The notes beneath the pieces were generated by a model that saw only the letters and a list, made by a program, of their open reading frames with translations, was not told the DNA's origin and searched no databases. Below are positions 1 to 10,796 of a stretch of 21,072 bases of DNA, one piece after another (the stretch's first letter is position 1; every line of letters starts with the position of its first letter). The position numbers were made by a program, and so were the translations under genes. Source of the DNA: Ichthyophthirius multifiliis (lineage: Eukaryota; Ciliophora; Oligohymenophorea; Hymenostomatida). The stretch covers positions 1 through 21,072 of the forward strand of contig NW_004086351.1 in assembly GCF_000220395.1 (NCBI RefSeq), read 5' to 3'.

Positions 1-398
1 TTCATTTATTAACAAAATTATAATATTTAAAAAATATGTAATATTTGTTTTTTTTCATAATAAAAAAATTAAAATTTAAATTCTTAACTAAAAAAAACAT
101 AGTATATTTATTTTTTTGTAATGATAATAAATATTTTTAATAACTAAATAGAAATAATAAAAAATATGTTTTTTTTAATCAATTAATATATTAAACACAA
201 ATTATATAAAATTAATTTTTATATAATATTCATATTAAAAATAGGATGGATTTATTTTGATTATCTGTTCAATTTTATAAAAATACTAAAATCAAATATA
301 TTATAAATATAAAGACAAAATAAATAAAAAAAAATCAATTTAAGAATTTTTTTAATAAATCAAAATTAAAAAAAATAATATAATGAAAAATATTTGAA

Positions 399-440
<42 letters not shown>

Positions 441-444
441 TATA
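1..444. other. Gene-free A/T-rich stretch at left edge
   Basis: No frame on either strand reads as protein here. A TA-dinucleotide tract occupies about 405-448. The segment 240-300 is slightly less A/T-rich and has the 9-mer ttattttga (252-260), whose inverted copy lies at 1490-1498, beyond the transposase fossil. This could be a worn terminal repeat, but a 9-bp match in such DNA may be chance. Confidence 0.5.
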
Positions 445-448
445 TATG
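405..448. repeat. TA-dinucleotide microsatellite
   Basis: Nearly uninterrupted alternating T/A. It lies immediately beyond the C-terminal end of the transposase fossil. Tc1/mariner elements insert at TA, so a TA tract at a border is compatible with an insertion site but does not prove it. Confidence 0.8.
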
Positions 449-1490
449 TAAGCGTTTACTTCTTGTATAGTTTCGACTATATGTATAAAATAAATTATTT
501 TAATTCAAATATCTATCTTTTTTTTTTTAATTAAAATTTATTATTTATTTTCTTGTCCATTTATGAAATGTATTTTTTTAATTTCAATCATTTATTCAAA
601 TGATTTTAGTTAGATTTAAATCAGTAGAATCTTAGGGCCAAAATAAATTAATAGCTAATTTATACCACTTTTTATATTTATTTAAAACTCCGTTAATTTT
701 ATGATAAGATGAATTGCTTTGTTAATAAGTCATATTTTTTTTTTTTAGGGCACGTATATTTATTTTTATTTTAAATATCACTTTTACGTATTGTTTTTTT
801 TATTTTATTTTAAAAACTCAATTAAAAAATAAAAGCTATCAAAATTTTAATAGTTTTTTTAATTTAATTGATTGTGTTTTTAAAAAGAAAATATAAGTAT
901 GTAGTATATATAATTATTTTCATTGAAAAATTAAATTTATATACATTCTAATTTGATAAATTATGTAAAAAACCCCCAAAAAAAAATTTTGCCTTCTTTA
1001 CCAAATTTTTTAAAAATGCAGCATTCATATATTCTTTCTTCTTAAGTTGTAATATATTCATTTATTTTTTTCTATAAATACAAAAGATTTAGTTTAGTAT
1101 AAAATTGCATATCTACTTCAATCATCTACTGTCCAAAATTTATGTATTTTGCATTAATTTAGACGAACTAATTTTTGTTAATAATTTAAATATGTAACTT
1201 ATTTTAGTTTTATATCATTTTTATTAGTATTGTGCTTATAGTAATATGAGAGTTTGTAAATTTCTTAATTTTATAAGTTATTTTAAACAATTATTGTTTT
1301 TAATTCGTCTTTGATTCATATTACTAAAACTGTGACTTTTCAAAAATTTATTTTTGAAAATATTTTTCTTATTAAATTTTTTTATTTTTAAGTAAATTAT
1401 TTATAAATCACCTCTTTCCTTCCAAATTTTAACAATTATAAATATTTTTCAGATATGATATAAAAAAAATATTTAGATTAGAAGTTTTGT
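445..1490 (-). pseudogene. Decayed Tc1/mariner-type transposase (DNA transposon remnant)
   Basis: Read on the minus strand with the ciliate code, this stretch shows Tc1-family blocks in the correct order, spread over several frames and broken by TGA. At about 1400-1440 is IVKIWKERGDL, like the start of the DNA-binding region. At about 1290-1365 is SHSFSNMNQRRIK, followed near 1160-1190 by an ISSSK block like the second helix-turn-helix. At about 945-1022 is CIFKKFGKEGKIFFLG, matching the 'WGCIS..G.G.I.FI.G' catalytic-core block. At 610-645 is FWPQDSTDLNL, matching the WPxQSPDLNPIE motif with its catalytic aspartate region. At 445-483 is VETIQEVNAYI, matching the C-terminal SMPxRxxAVI block. 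The span fits a transposase of about 340 aa. It is clearly non-functional. No convincing terminal repeats were found apart from a weak 9-bp inverted match (252-260 with 1490-1498). The family call rests on motif recall, not a search. Confidence 0.7.
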
Positions 1491-1498
1491 CAAAATAA

Positions 1499-1818
1499 TT
1501 ATAAATATAGGAAAAACAAAAAATATAATAATAATAACAATAATAATTATTATTTATATATATATAATTAAATATCAAAGAAAAATTATATGTATATAAA
1601 TAATATTATTTAAAATTAAATTATATATTTAGTTTAAAAAAGTATCATATTTTAGTTGCATTAATATATTCTTTTGTTCAAATTATTAATTTTATTAATA
1701 ATATTATAATATGTTATTATTTTTGTTAGTATATTGTTTTTAATTTATATTTTTTTCCATAAAAAAATAACAAATAATAAATAAGTAATATTTATATAAT
1801 AAAAAGAAGAATTGAAAA
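1499..1818. other. Upstream region of the first coiled-coil gene
   Basis: About 320 nt of A/T-only sequence with short ATA and TAA repeats (1525-1565). No protein-like frame, RNA gene or recognisable promoter element was seen. It presumably holds the promoter and 5' leader of the gene starting at 1819. Confidence 0.5.
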
Positions 1819-3403
1819 ATGGAAATAAAAAAATTAAGTTAAAATACAGAAATCGATAATATATCTTAAAAAAGTGAAAGAAAGTATTAATTCACAAAAA
1901 TAAATTAATTAATTAAAAATAATTAAAAAGTAAAAGTGTATAAAATATACCATTAAATGACAATCATGATGAAAAAAATGAATAATAATTAATACAAGAT
2001 ATTCATTATTTATTTAAATTTAATGATAAATTATAAAAAGAAATAGATATTTTAAAATAATAAAATTAATAATAAGAATAAAAAATAATCGAATATGAAT
2101 AAAAAAATCACATATTATAGATAACTTAATCAATAAAACCTGGAAATGATTTACTTTAATAGTAATTAGAAACGTTACAAAACTAGAAATAAAATTTATA
2201 GAAAACCTTAAATTAATTAGAAATATAATTTTAGCAAACTCAATAGGATAACAGAAAATAATATCAAGAGTTATTTACAAAATATTAAAAATAAAAAGAA
2301 TAAATGCACAATATTGAATAATATTCAAAAAATTAAGTAAATTCATTAAATAATTAAATAAAAGGTAATAAAATAATTTGTATATTATTCTTTTATAAAA
2401 AAAAAAAGATTAATAAAACTAAAATCGTAAATTACAAGATGAATTAAATTATTAAATATAATTAAATGAAATGAAAGACCGTCATAAATACAATGATTTT
2501 ATTTTAAGAATAAATGAATAAGAGCGCTATATATAATAATTACAAGAGGCTTTGAAAAAGTAATCATTGGAAATAAAAGTTTATTAAGAAAAAATCACTT
2601 TGTAAGAACTTCAACATTCCCAAATAATGGAAGAATTCGAAAAGAAAACAATTTAGTAATAGTAAATATAAATGGATAAAGAGATGAAACAACTTTGTAA
2701 TAAATATGAAAGTTAGATAAGTCAAAAAGAACAAGAGTTAAGATTTTTGGAAAATGAAAAGAATAGTACAGAATAAAAATTATCTCTTACAATCAAAGAA
2801 AGATAAACTTTAGGGGGGATAGGTAGTTAAGGGGATAGAAATGAACTTATAATGTGGTAGAAGAAATATAATTAAATTTTGCATGAAAAAGAAGAGGCCA
2901 AGATTATGAAAGATAATGTATTTAACTAAATAAAATAAGTGTAAAATGAATAAGAAGAAATTAGAAGAAAATTAGAAATTGATTATAATAATCAAATTTA
3001 AGTTTTGCTTTAATAAATTGGTGAATTTAAAGTTACTTTAGAAAATTAGAAAGTGGAAATTAGCAGTTTGAATACTAAACTTTAAAAAAAAGATGCCAAT
3101 GAAGAGTTATTGCTCAAAAATATTAATGATTAAGAAAACTAAGTCTTAAATCTTTAAAATTTATTGGCTTAATAAAGAGATAGAATTAGAGAAGTTGATG
3201 GACTATAGACTACTATTTTTGCACTTAATAGGCAAACAATAAATGGAAAAAAAAATTATTAACCTTAGTAAGAAACTAATGTGCATTAATAATAAAGTTT
3301 ATTACCTTAATAGTAAATTTAATCTTCATTTTTAGTTAATGATAAGTCATAATATTCGTAAAATAATAGTGTAATCAGATAATAAAATAAAATATTTTAA
3401 TGA
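1819..3403 (+). CDS. Glutamine-rich coiled-coil protein, 497 aa, three exons
   Basis: Exons are 1819-1883, 1931-2364 and 2409-3403; both introns (47 and 44 nt) are GT-AG, A/T-only, and their removal restores one frame ending at TGA 3401-3403. The product begins MEIKKLSQNTEI. From about residue 40 it is a long heptad-rich helix made of Q, E, K, N, L and I, with stretches such as KPGNDLLQQQLETLQNQK and EIRRKLEIDYNNQIQVLL. A glycine-containing break (TLGGIGSQGDRNEL) splits it near residue 300. The last 60 residues are Q/N/S-rich and probably disordered. No transmembrane segment or enzyme motif is visible. The next gene on the same strand begins 163 nt downstream. The start is the first ATG in frame, in an AAAATGG context. 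A structural role (cytoskeleton, cilium or basal body) is a guess; the family is not recognised. Confidence 0.82.
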
Positions 3404-3566
3404 TTTTATTTTAAATTTTATAAATTTTTTGTTATTTCTTTTTTAATTTTTTAAAATAGGTATTAATTTGAATTTATAAATAATAGTTTTTTTTTTTAAA
3501 TATTTATCATTAACATATTTTTCTTATTAAATTATTTATTTTTTAATAAAATAAATTAAATAAAAA

Positions 3567-4304
3567 ATGGATTAAAATAATTAATTATTTTTACTTTGCT
3601 AAAATTTTACTTAACTTTTTGTCGATTTGAAATAAGTCCGTGAATAAAAAAGCGAAATTTTAAGTAAAAACAACGAGTTAGAATAAGAAATACTAAACGA
3701 GAAATAAAATATATAAAAAACAAATTAACAAATAAAATAATAACAGTAATAAATAAAAGATGATGTATAAGAAACTGAAAATATAATTTAAATTGCAAAA
3801 AAAGAAGAAGATGAGATTGTAATTAAAATAGAAGAAGTTAATAAAAAATTAGAAAATTTTTTATAAGAAGAGTAATTTATAGACTAAAAATTAAAAAATA
3901 AACTGAATAATATCTAAAATATGCAGATTGAATATGAATGTTTAGAAGAAGAATTTAATTAATTGTGTTCTTATAAATAATAACTTAATGGAAATTAAGA
4001 AAGTTTAGATTAAGAATATAAATAGATGTAATTAAATATAGAAAAAAATAAGCAAAAAGTATCTTAATTATTAAATTAATATGATGAAAATACACTTAAT
4101 GTTTAAAATTTAACTTATTTAAAAGATCAAACTTAAAAGAGGCTTAAATATATATAAAAAGATCTCCAAAATACTATTAAAAAAAAAGCTAATTTACTTA
4201 ATAATATTAAATAAAAATAAAAAGAATTAAATTCTAATCAAGGTAATGTAAAAAGAAAATTTAATAGTGATTAAAAAATTAATATTAATAAGCAAAACAA
4301 TTGA
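3567..4304 (+). CDS. Small coiled-coil protein, 245 aa, intronless
   Basis: A single open frame under the ciliate code runs from ATG 3567 (context AAAATGG) to TGA 4302-4304. The N-terminus, MDQNNQLFLLCQNFTQLF, is hydrophobic and could form a short packing helix. From about residue 20 to 225 the chain is continuous heptad-like coiled coil rich in K, E, Q, N, I and L (for example KSEILSKNNELEQEIL and CLEEEFNQLCSYKQQL). A basic tail follows (VKRKFNSDQKININK). No catalytic or membrane motif was seen. It sits 163 nt behind the 497-aa coiled-coil gene on the same strand; the two may be functionally linked, but ciliate genes are normally transcribed singly. Family not recognised. Confidence 0.82.
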
Positions 4305-7300
4305 AATATTTTTTAAAGCATTTTCTTTATTTATTAAGTTATAATTTTTGTTTTTTATGTATTAAGAATTAGATTTTTTGAAAATAAACATAATTTATTT
4401 AATTTATTGAATTTGCCATTAAAATGTATTTTATGAAATTGAATATTATGTTTTTTTTATTATAAATTTTTTTTTTTTAGATTTTTTGAAAATTCTTATA
4501 TATAAAATAATTTAATTTTACTTTAAATTTTCGAAAAAAAATTGTTTTAATTTTTTTTTTTTTTTTTAAATATAAACTTTTAAATTTATAAGTAATATAA
4601 TGTGGCATTTTAGTGAAATATTTCTAAGTATTATTTCACATTTAAATTTGTTTTGTATGAGTAACTTTTTAAAATTTAAAGATATTACTAGGCAGATATT
4701 ATTTGCAATCTTATACTGTTTCGCTTTTCCACTTCTATATTTGCAGAATTTCTATTACCTGCTTTCTTAATTAACCATATATTTTGTCCATTTAAAATTT
4801 CATACAGAATAAAAACCCATAAAAATGAATAGAATAAAACTACGATTATTAAATTTATAGATTTCTTTAAAACAAATATAAAATTTAATTTTTTTATTTA
4901 GAAATTCATATAATAATTATTATGTCAACATTAATTTTTTATTAAATTTTTTATAATTAATAAATGTTAGTATACTTATTATTTGCATAGTCATTTTATT
5001 CTTTTTTAATAAAGAGTCAAACCTTATAAAAAATAACAATGTAACAATTTGCATTATACATTTTTATCTTATTATAAGGAGCTTTTAATTTAAATTAATT
5101 AATAAATAAAATATAAATTTACTATATAGTTTTGTTTTTATTTATAATATAAATACCTTTTTCAATAATTTTTTAAAAAATACTGCATGTTTTTGTTTGT
5201 TTGAGTATTTTTTATTATTATGCATTCTTATTTCTAAAAATTTGAAAGAATAAATTTATTTTAAATATTCTTTTTTTTATTAAAAATATAAGTAGTACCT
5301 TTTATAATATTTGATAGATTCAAGTTTACAATGAATATTCATTTAAAATATTTTTTTTACGAAAAAATATCTCTAAGCAATTTCATATATATTCATGATA
5401 AAAAATAATTTTTATTAATTCCATAATAAAGTTTAGAAAATCTAAAAAATAATAAATAAAAAGAAATAATTTTTAAAAATAATTTAAATTTATAATAAGA
5501 TAATGAATCTGTTTCCGCAATATAAGGTCTGATTAATAATATTTATAAGATTACAATCCGATTTTAATTATATTGAAAAAAATATTATTTTGAACAAAAT
5601 CGATTTTCTCAAACTAAAAAAATGGTGAAAATATTTTGATGAAATTTATTAAAATCCAAAGAAATTTATTTGATAATTTAAATTGATGTAATTATGTAAA
5701 AACGATTACTAATTTAAAAAATGTTTAATCTTAAAATTATTTATTAAAGAAAATTTATTTTTGATTATTAAAATTTTATTACTAGAAACAAAACTTTTAT
5801 TAGTAAATAGAATAGTAATGATAATATCCAAATCATTTTTACCTAAGTAATGTATTCAAATTAAAAGTATACAATTTTTTTTTTAAAAAAAAAATTAAAA
5901 GTGAATTTATATATTTAAATCATATTTTTATATTTAATTTTATTTATGTATTTGTATTTTACAAAATTTCGAATACAATTAATTTCTTAATAAATATTTT
6001 TACATTAATAAATAACTTATATTTAAAAAAAAATCTATTTAATTATTATTATTTTATATTTTATAATAAAATTTAACCGAAAATTATAATATTATTTGAT
6101 TAATATTAAAATGAAAATTCTATTATTTTTAAAATAAAAAATCGTAATTATTACAAATTTTAATATATTTATGTTTTTAAAAATAATAATGATTTTATTA
6201 TTACTAAAAAAAAGTATTAACGAAAAAAATAATTAGTTTTTATTAATCATTATTATTATCATAATTTTGTTTGTTTGCTAGAATAAAACTCTGTTATATT
6301 AAATATTAAAGTTTGTAAAATTTCTATACGCGTGTCCTTATTAAAATAAAAATGAACTTATATAATTGATATTCATTTTTTATTTATTATAATAAAAGTA
6401 AACAATGAAAATTATAGAATTTTCACTACTAAAAATAAAAAAGGTTATTAATATTTTAGTCTTGTTTATATTAATTTCTTTTCCTTAAAAATTTTATACA
6501 TTAGCGAATCATCTTAACAAAAAAGGTCGACTTTTTGAGTTTCGAAGAAGTAGCTCGGCTATGGCCATTAAAATATTTGGAATCGAATTTTAAATTATAT
6601 TTTCTTTAACTAAAAACCATTAATATAAAAATTACTTTTTTAATATAAAAAAATTAAAAATACATAATAATATTTTAAATTAAAAATCAAAAATTAAAAT
6701 ATAAATATTCATATTTGATAAAACAAAAATCTCTAAAAATCAAAACTAGAAATTCTTTTTGATGTTGAGTTTCTATTTTATTTTTTTAAAAACAAATTTG
6801 AATAAGAAAGTGAGTTTTAATTGAAATTTATATTTAAAAAAAATAATAATAATTTTTTTTAAATAAATTTTTTAAAATATTAAAATTACAAATAAAAATC
6901 AATATTTAATCAAATTTTCATAACTATAGAATTTTTAATGAATGACATTTCACAAATTTTTATTTATTAAATTTTGAGGGACATTTCTTACAAAAATTTA
7001 CTTTTTTTAATTTGATTAGTAAAGTGAGCTATGCGTTTAATTTACAGAATATGGTAATTTATTTATCTTTAACAAAAAAAAAGAGATTTACAAATTTAAA
7101 TTATAATTTATTTTAGTAAAAATACTTAAAAATAAAATAAATCAGTAAATATTTTATTTTATTTAAAAAATAAATATTATAATACTTGTTTTATAATATT
7201 TATAAATAAAAATATAAAAACAAATTTAATTAATTTTTTTTAAATTAAATAGAAAAATACAAATTGTTATAAATAAAAAAGAAAATCAAAGAAAAAAATT

Positions 7301-7344
7301 AAAATAAAATATAAATAAAAAAATTAAATATTTATAAAAATAAA
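4305..7344. other. 3-kb gene-poor interval
   Basis: No frame extends convincingly into a gene, although TGA-only stops make chance frames long. Three islands stand out by lower A/T content: 4670-4800, where a minus-strand frame reads QLRKQVIEILQIQKWKSETV; 5505-5640; and 6500-6590, which contains ggtcgac and ggctatggcc. They could be worn transposon or gene pieces, or non-coding RNA, but no family is recognisable. Imperfect direct repeats of gacatttc-(t)-acaaa-type sequence lie at about 6945 and 6980. The last few hundred bases before 7345 should include the V-ATPase promoter, but no element can be named. Confidence 0.5.
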
Positions 7345-10300
7345 ATGAGTTTGCTCAGAAGTGATTAAATGGGATATTATAATATAGTAATGCCAAGAGA
7401 AAGTGCTTGGGAAATTCTAAATGAATTAGGTTAGCTATCAACAGTATAATTTATAGACTAACATCCATCAGAAAGCTTATTTTAACGTGCTTTTTCTAAA
7501 GATGTGAAAAGAACAGAAGATATATATGCTTAAATATAAGCAATGGAAATTGAAATGTAAAAATACTAAAAGCGAGTTGTTAAATGTTCAGATATAAAAC
7601 AATATTTTGATAATTTAAGAGTCTATCTTAATTCAAGAGGAAAAGCAGAACATACATACATAAATGATGTTGAAGAAGAGGTTTCTCTAAAGTATGGACA
7701 ATTTAATGAATAGTAATTTAATTATGATAGTCTTATTGCAAGATACTAAAGCTTAGTTGAATACAGATCTGTACTTAGAAAATGTAAAGAAATTCTTGGT
7801 GATTAAATTTACTTTAGGTATTTTTTTTATATTAACTTTTTGTTGAATATTATTTTATTATTATTACTATTATTTATTGTATATAAATATTAATTAAATC
7901 ATTTTTTATTTAATTTTTTATTGAAAATTAAAAATGAAATAATTTTTAATTTTAAAAAATATATTATTTTATACTAAAAATAAATTATTTTGATAGCTAT
8001 ATTTTATTATTATTTTTTAAAAAACACAATTAAATTAATTTTTATATTAAATATTAATAAAATTTTATTTATAAACTATAATTTTTAAAATATAACTATT
8101 ATTTCCATATTTAAACTTTTTATTTATATTTTAAAAAAAGGGCTAAAAACATATCAACAAATCCAACTAATCTACAAGATATAACTAACTAAGCAAGTAT
8201 CTAATAAAATGAAGAATCATAAGATTTTTAAGATGGAAGTTTAACTTATTTGGCTGGTGCAATAGATGCTTAGGATGTTTTGAGATTTAAGAAAGTGATA
8301 TTTAGAGCAACTAAAGGAAATAATTGGACTTTTACAAGTGATATTTTACATGAAGCTGGTGATACAAAAATAATGTTGCTAAGTCTGTTTTTATAGTAGT
8401 GTATAAGGGTGGATCATTTAATATGATAAGATAAAAATTAAACAGAATATGTGATTCATTCAATGCATCAAAGTAAAAAATTAAAATTAAAAAATAATTT
8501 ATAATAAAAAAAGGTATTCATTGCCATAAGATGGTAATGGTTACTCAATGAAATTATTAGAAATTGAAAATTATATAACAGATACAAGAAATGTAATTAT
8601 ATTTTTAATTTAACTAAAAAAAATAAAAAAAAAGTTAATAACTATGACTCGTTAAGCAATCAACTCAATTTTAGATGATTGGGTTTTAATGAGACCAGGA
8701 TGCAATTATTCATATATAGAAGAACTTAGACTATTTGTTCTAAAAGAGAAACTTTTATATCATAACTTTAACTTATTGACATAAAAATATACTATTTTTT
8801 CTGGATATTTTTGGTGCCCTAAATAATAGGATTCAGTAATTTATAATGCTTTAGAATAATTAAGAATTAGAAAACCAAATATAGCTGGAGGATAAGTATA
8901 AGAAGTAAAAATACCTGAAGATTTAGGACCTCCAACTCATTTTAGAACAAACGATTTTACTGCTCCTTTTTAAGAAATTGTAAATACTTATGGTATTCCA
9001 AGATATAGAGAAGTTAATCCTGGACTGTTTTGTGTTAGTATGTTCCCTCTTAAGTTTGGTATTATGTTTGGAGATATAGGTCATGGTGGTGCTCTTTTAG
9101 CTTTTGGAGCTTTTTTGATTCATAAAGGTAAAGATTTATTAAGAACTCCTCTTGAAGGATTTTATTCTATTAGATATTTGTTAGCTTTAATGGGTTTCTT
9201 TGCATTTTATTGTGGTATTATTTATAATGATTTCCTTTCTTTGCCTATTAATTTATTCGGAACTTGCTATAAAAATGTTGGAGAAGCTGAAACTGAATAA
9301 ATTGAAGGATGCGTTTATCCAGTTGGATTCGATCCAAAATGGTATATCGCTAATAATGAGTTAAACTTCTTTAATTCTTATAAAATGAAACGTATTTTTT
9401 TTTATTATATTTTTTTTTCAATTTTTTTTAGTTGCTGTTACTTTTGGAGTTGCCTAAATGGTGTGGGGTATTTTTTTAAAAGGCGTAAATTGTGTACATT
9501 TCGGATTGTGGGTGGATCTTATTTTTGAATAATTACCATAAATGGTATTTATGTTTTCTACATTTGGTATTTTTTTATATTTCTAATTTTTTAAAATAAA
9601 AATAAAAGGCTATATGTGTTTTATGTTTATATTTAAATGGACTATTCATTACTAAGAAGGCTATATGGCTCCTTCTATTATTAATTAAATGATAAATCTT
9701 CCTTTAAAATTAGGTAAGGTATCTTAAACTGGAGGTTAAGACACTCCTTTATTTCAAAATATTGAATTTTAAGAAAAACTCTAGTATAATTTGTTAATTA
9801 TTTCTGTTTGTTGTGTTCCTATAATGCTTTTAGTGAAGCCTTTAGTATTTTTGTGCAAGCCTAAAAAAAAAAGCGAAGCAAAATCTTAACAAGAATAATA
9901 ATTATTAAACGTAATTAATTGTATTTATTTAAAAAAATATATATATATATATAGAAAGAAGATTAAGATGAACATAAACATGTAGAATCTCATGCAGCAG
10001 CAGGACATGGACATAGTGATGATTTTGGAGAAATTTTCGTTCATTAAATTATTGAAACTATAGAATTCGTTTTAGGTTCCATTTCTAATACTGCTTCTTA
10101 TCTCCGTCTTTGGGCTCTTAGTTTAGCACATAGTTAACTTGCGAAAGTCTTCTTTGAAAAAACTATTGGTGGAGGAATTGCCGGAGGAAGCGCTTTATAA
10201 GTAATTATTGGATGGTTTATTTTCTTAAATATTAGTATTGCTGTACTTATGTGTATGGACTTGATGGAATGTTTCCTTCATGCTTTACGTTTATAATGGT

Positions 10301-10441
10301 ATTTTATTTTAGAAGTTTTCTATATTATTTTTTATATAAAGGGTTGAATTTTAAAATAAATTTTTTAAAGCTGATGGATATAAATTTATTCCATTTAGTT
10401 TTTACTAAGTTTTGTTAGATTCATAAAATGAATAACAATGA
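7345..10441 (+). CDS. V-type H+-ATPase subunit a (V0 sector), 840 aa, eight exons
   Basis: This is the membrane stator and proton half-channel subunit of the vacuolar ATPase, which acidifies endomembrane compartments. Exons: 7345-7817, 8141-8472, 8514-8592, 8635-9391, 9432-9566, 9609-9910, 9955-10298, 10342-10441. The cytosolic N-terminal domain (about residues 1-400) opens MSLLRSDQMGYYNIVMPRES, typical of the family. The membrane domain starts near 420 with FGIMFGDIGHGG (about 437-447). A His-rich loop (HKHVESHAAAGHGHSDDFG) precedes VLGSISNTASYLRLWALSL, whose arginine (about 744) corresponds to yeast Vph1 R735, essential for proton transfer. The C-terminus, RLQWVEFQNKFFKADGYKF, is canonical, and length is normal. 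Two oddities: the first intron is 323 nt while the other six are 40-44 nt, and one nucleotide is missing at the A5 run 8366-8370, between GDTK and NVAKSVFIVVYKGG. The intron at 9567-9608 is 42 nt and open, so its removal rests on protein conservation. Confidence 0.97.
7818..8140 (+). other. Unusually long first intron of the V-ATPase a gene
   Basis: It starts GTATTTTTTTT and ends TTTAAAAAAAG, splitting an arginine codon (AG|G). At 323 nt it is about seven times longer than its siblings. The interior is A/T-only with no frame resembling a transposase and no RNA motif that I can see. Confidence 0.85.
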
Positions 10442-10796
10442 TTAATTTCTATATTTTATACAAAAAGTTATTATTAATAAATAATATTAATATATTATTT
10501 ATATAAAAAAATATTATATTCAGACTTATTAATTAATAATAAAAATAAATATTGTATATTTAAAACAAATAAATATTTAATAAATACATTGATATTATCA
10601 ATTTATCTCTGATGTTGTTTTTTGTTATTACATTTTTTTGTATATTTTTAAACATATTTAAAAAAAAAAAAAAAATTCTTTAAATAAAAAATTATTATAA
10701 AATCACCACTTTAAATATCTTAAATTTACCAAAAATAAAAAACAAAATCATTTATGAAAATAAACAAAAATAAATAATTTTATTTATATATAAAAA
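10442..10796. other. Convergent intergenic spacer
   Basis: Both flanking genes end here, at TGA 10439-10441 (plus) and TGA 10797-10799 (minus), so this 355-nt A/T-rich stretch holds two 3' untranslated regions. A 15-nt A run lies near 10661-10676. No hairpin terminator or gene was seen. Confidence 0.6.

Noticed and set aside
969-990. CCCCCAAAAA run resembling a ciliate telomere or telomerase RNA template
   Set aside because: It occurs once, is not a C4A2 repeat array, and lies inside the transposase fossil, where the minus strand reads GKIFFLGV.
3607-3798. Hydrophobic minus-strand frame of 63 codons
   Set aside because: It is a shadow of the 245-aa coiled-coil gene on the plus strand; lysine-rich coding strands give Phe/Ile-rich antisense frames.
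6540-6600. Partial likeness to 5S rRNA (ggccata, ttcgaaactc) or to a tRNA B box (attcgattcc), minus strand
   Set aside because: The spacing between the blocks is wrong for 5S rRNA, the A and B boxes are in the wrong order for a tRNA, and no cloverleaf can be drawn.
8361-8380. Euplotes-type +1 programmed frameshift (AAA-TAA)
   Set aside because: The shift needed is -1 (one base missing), and in this lineage TAA is a glutamine codon, so the Euplotes mechanism does not apply.
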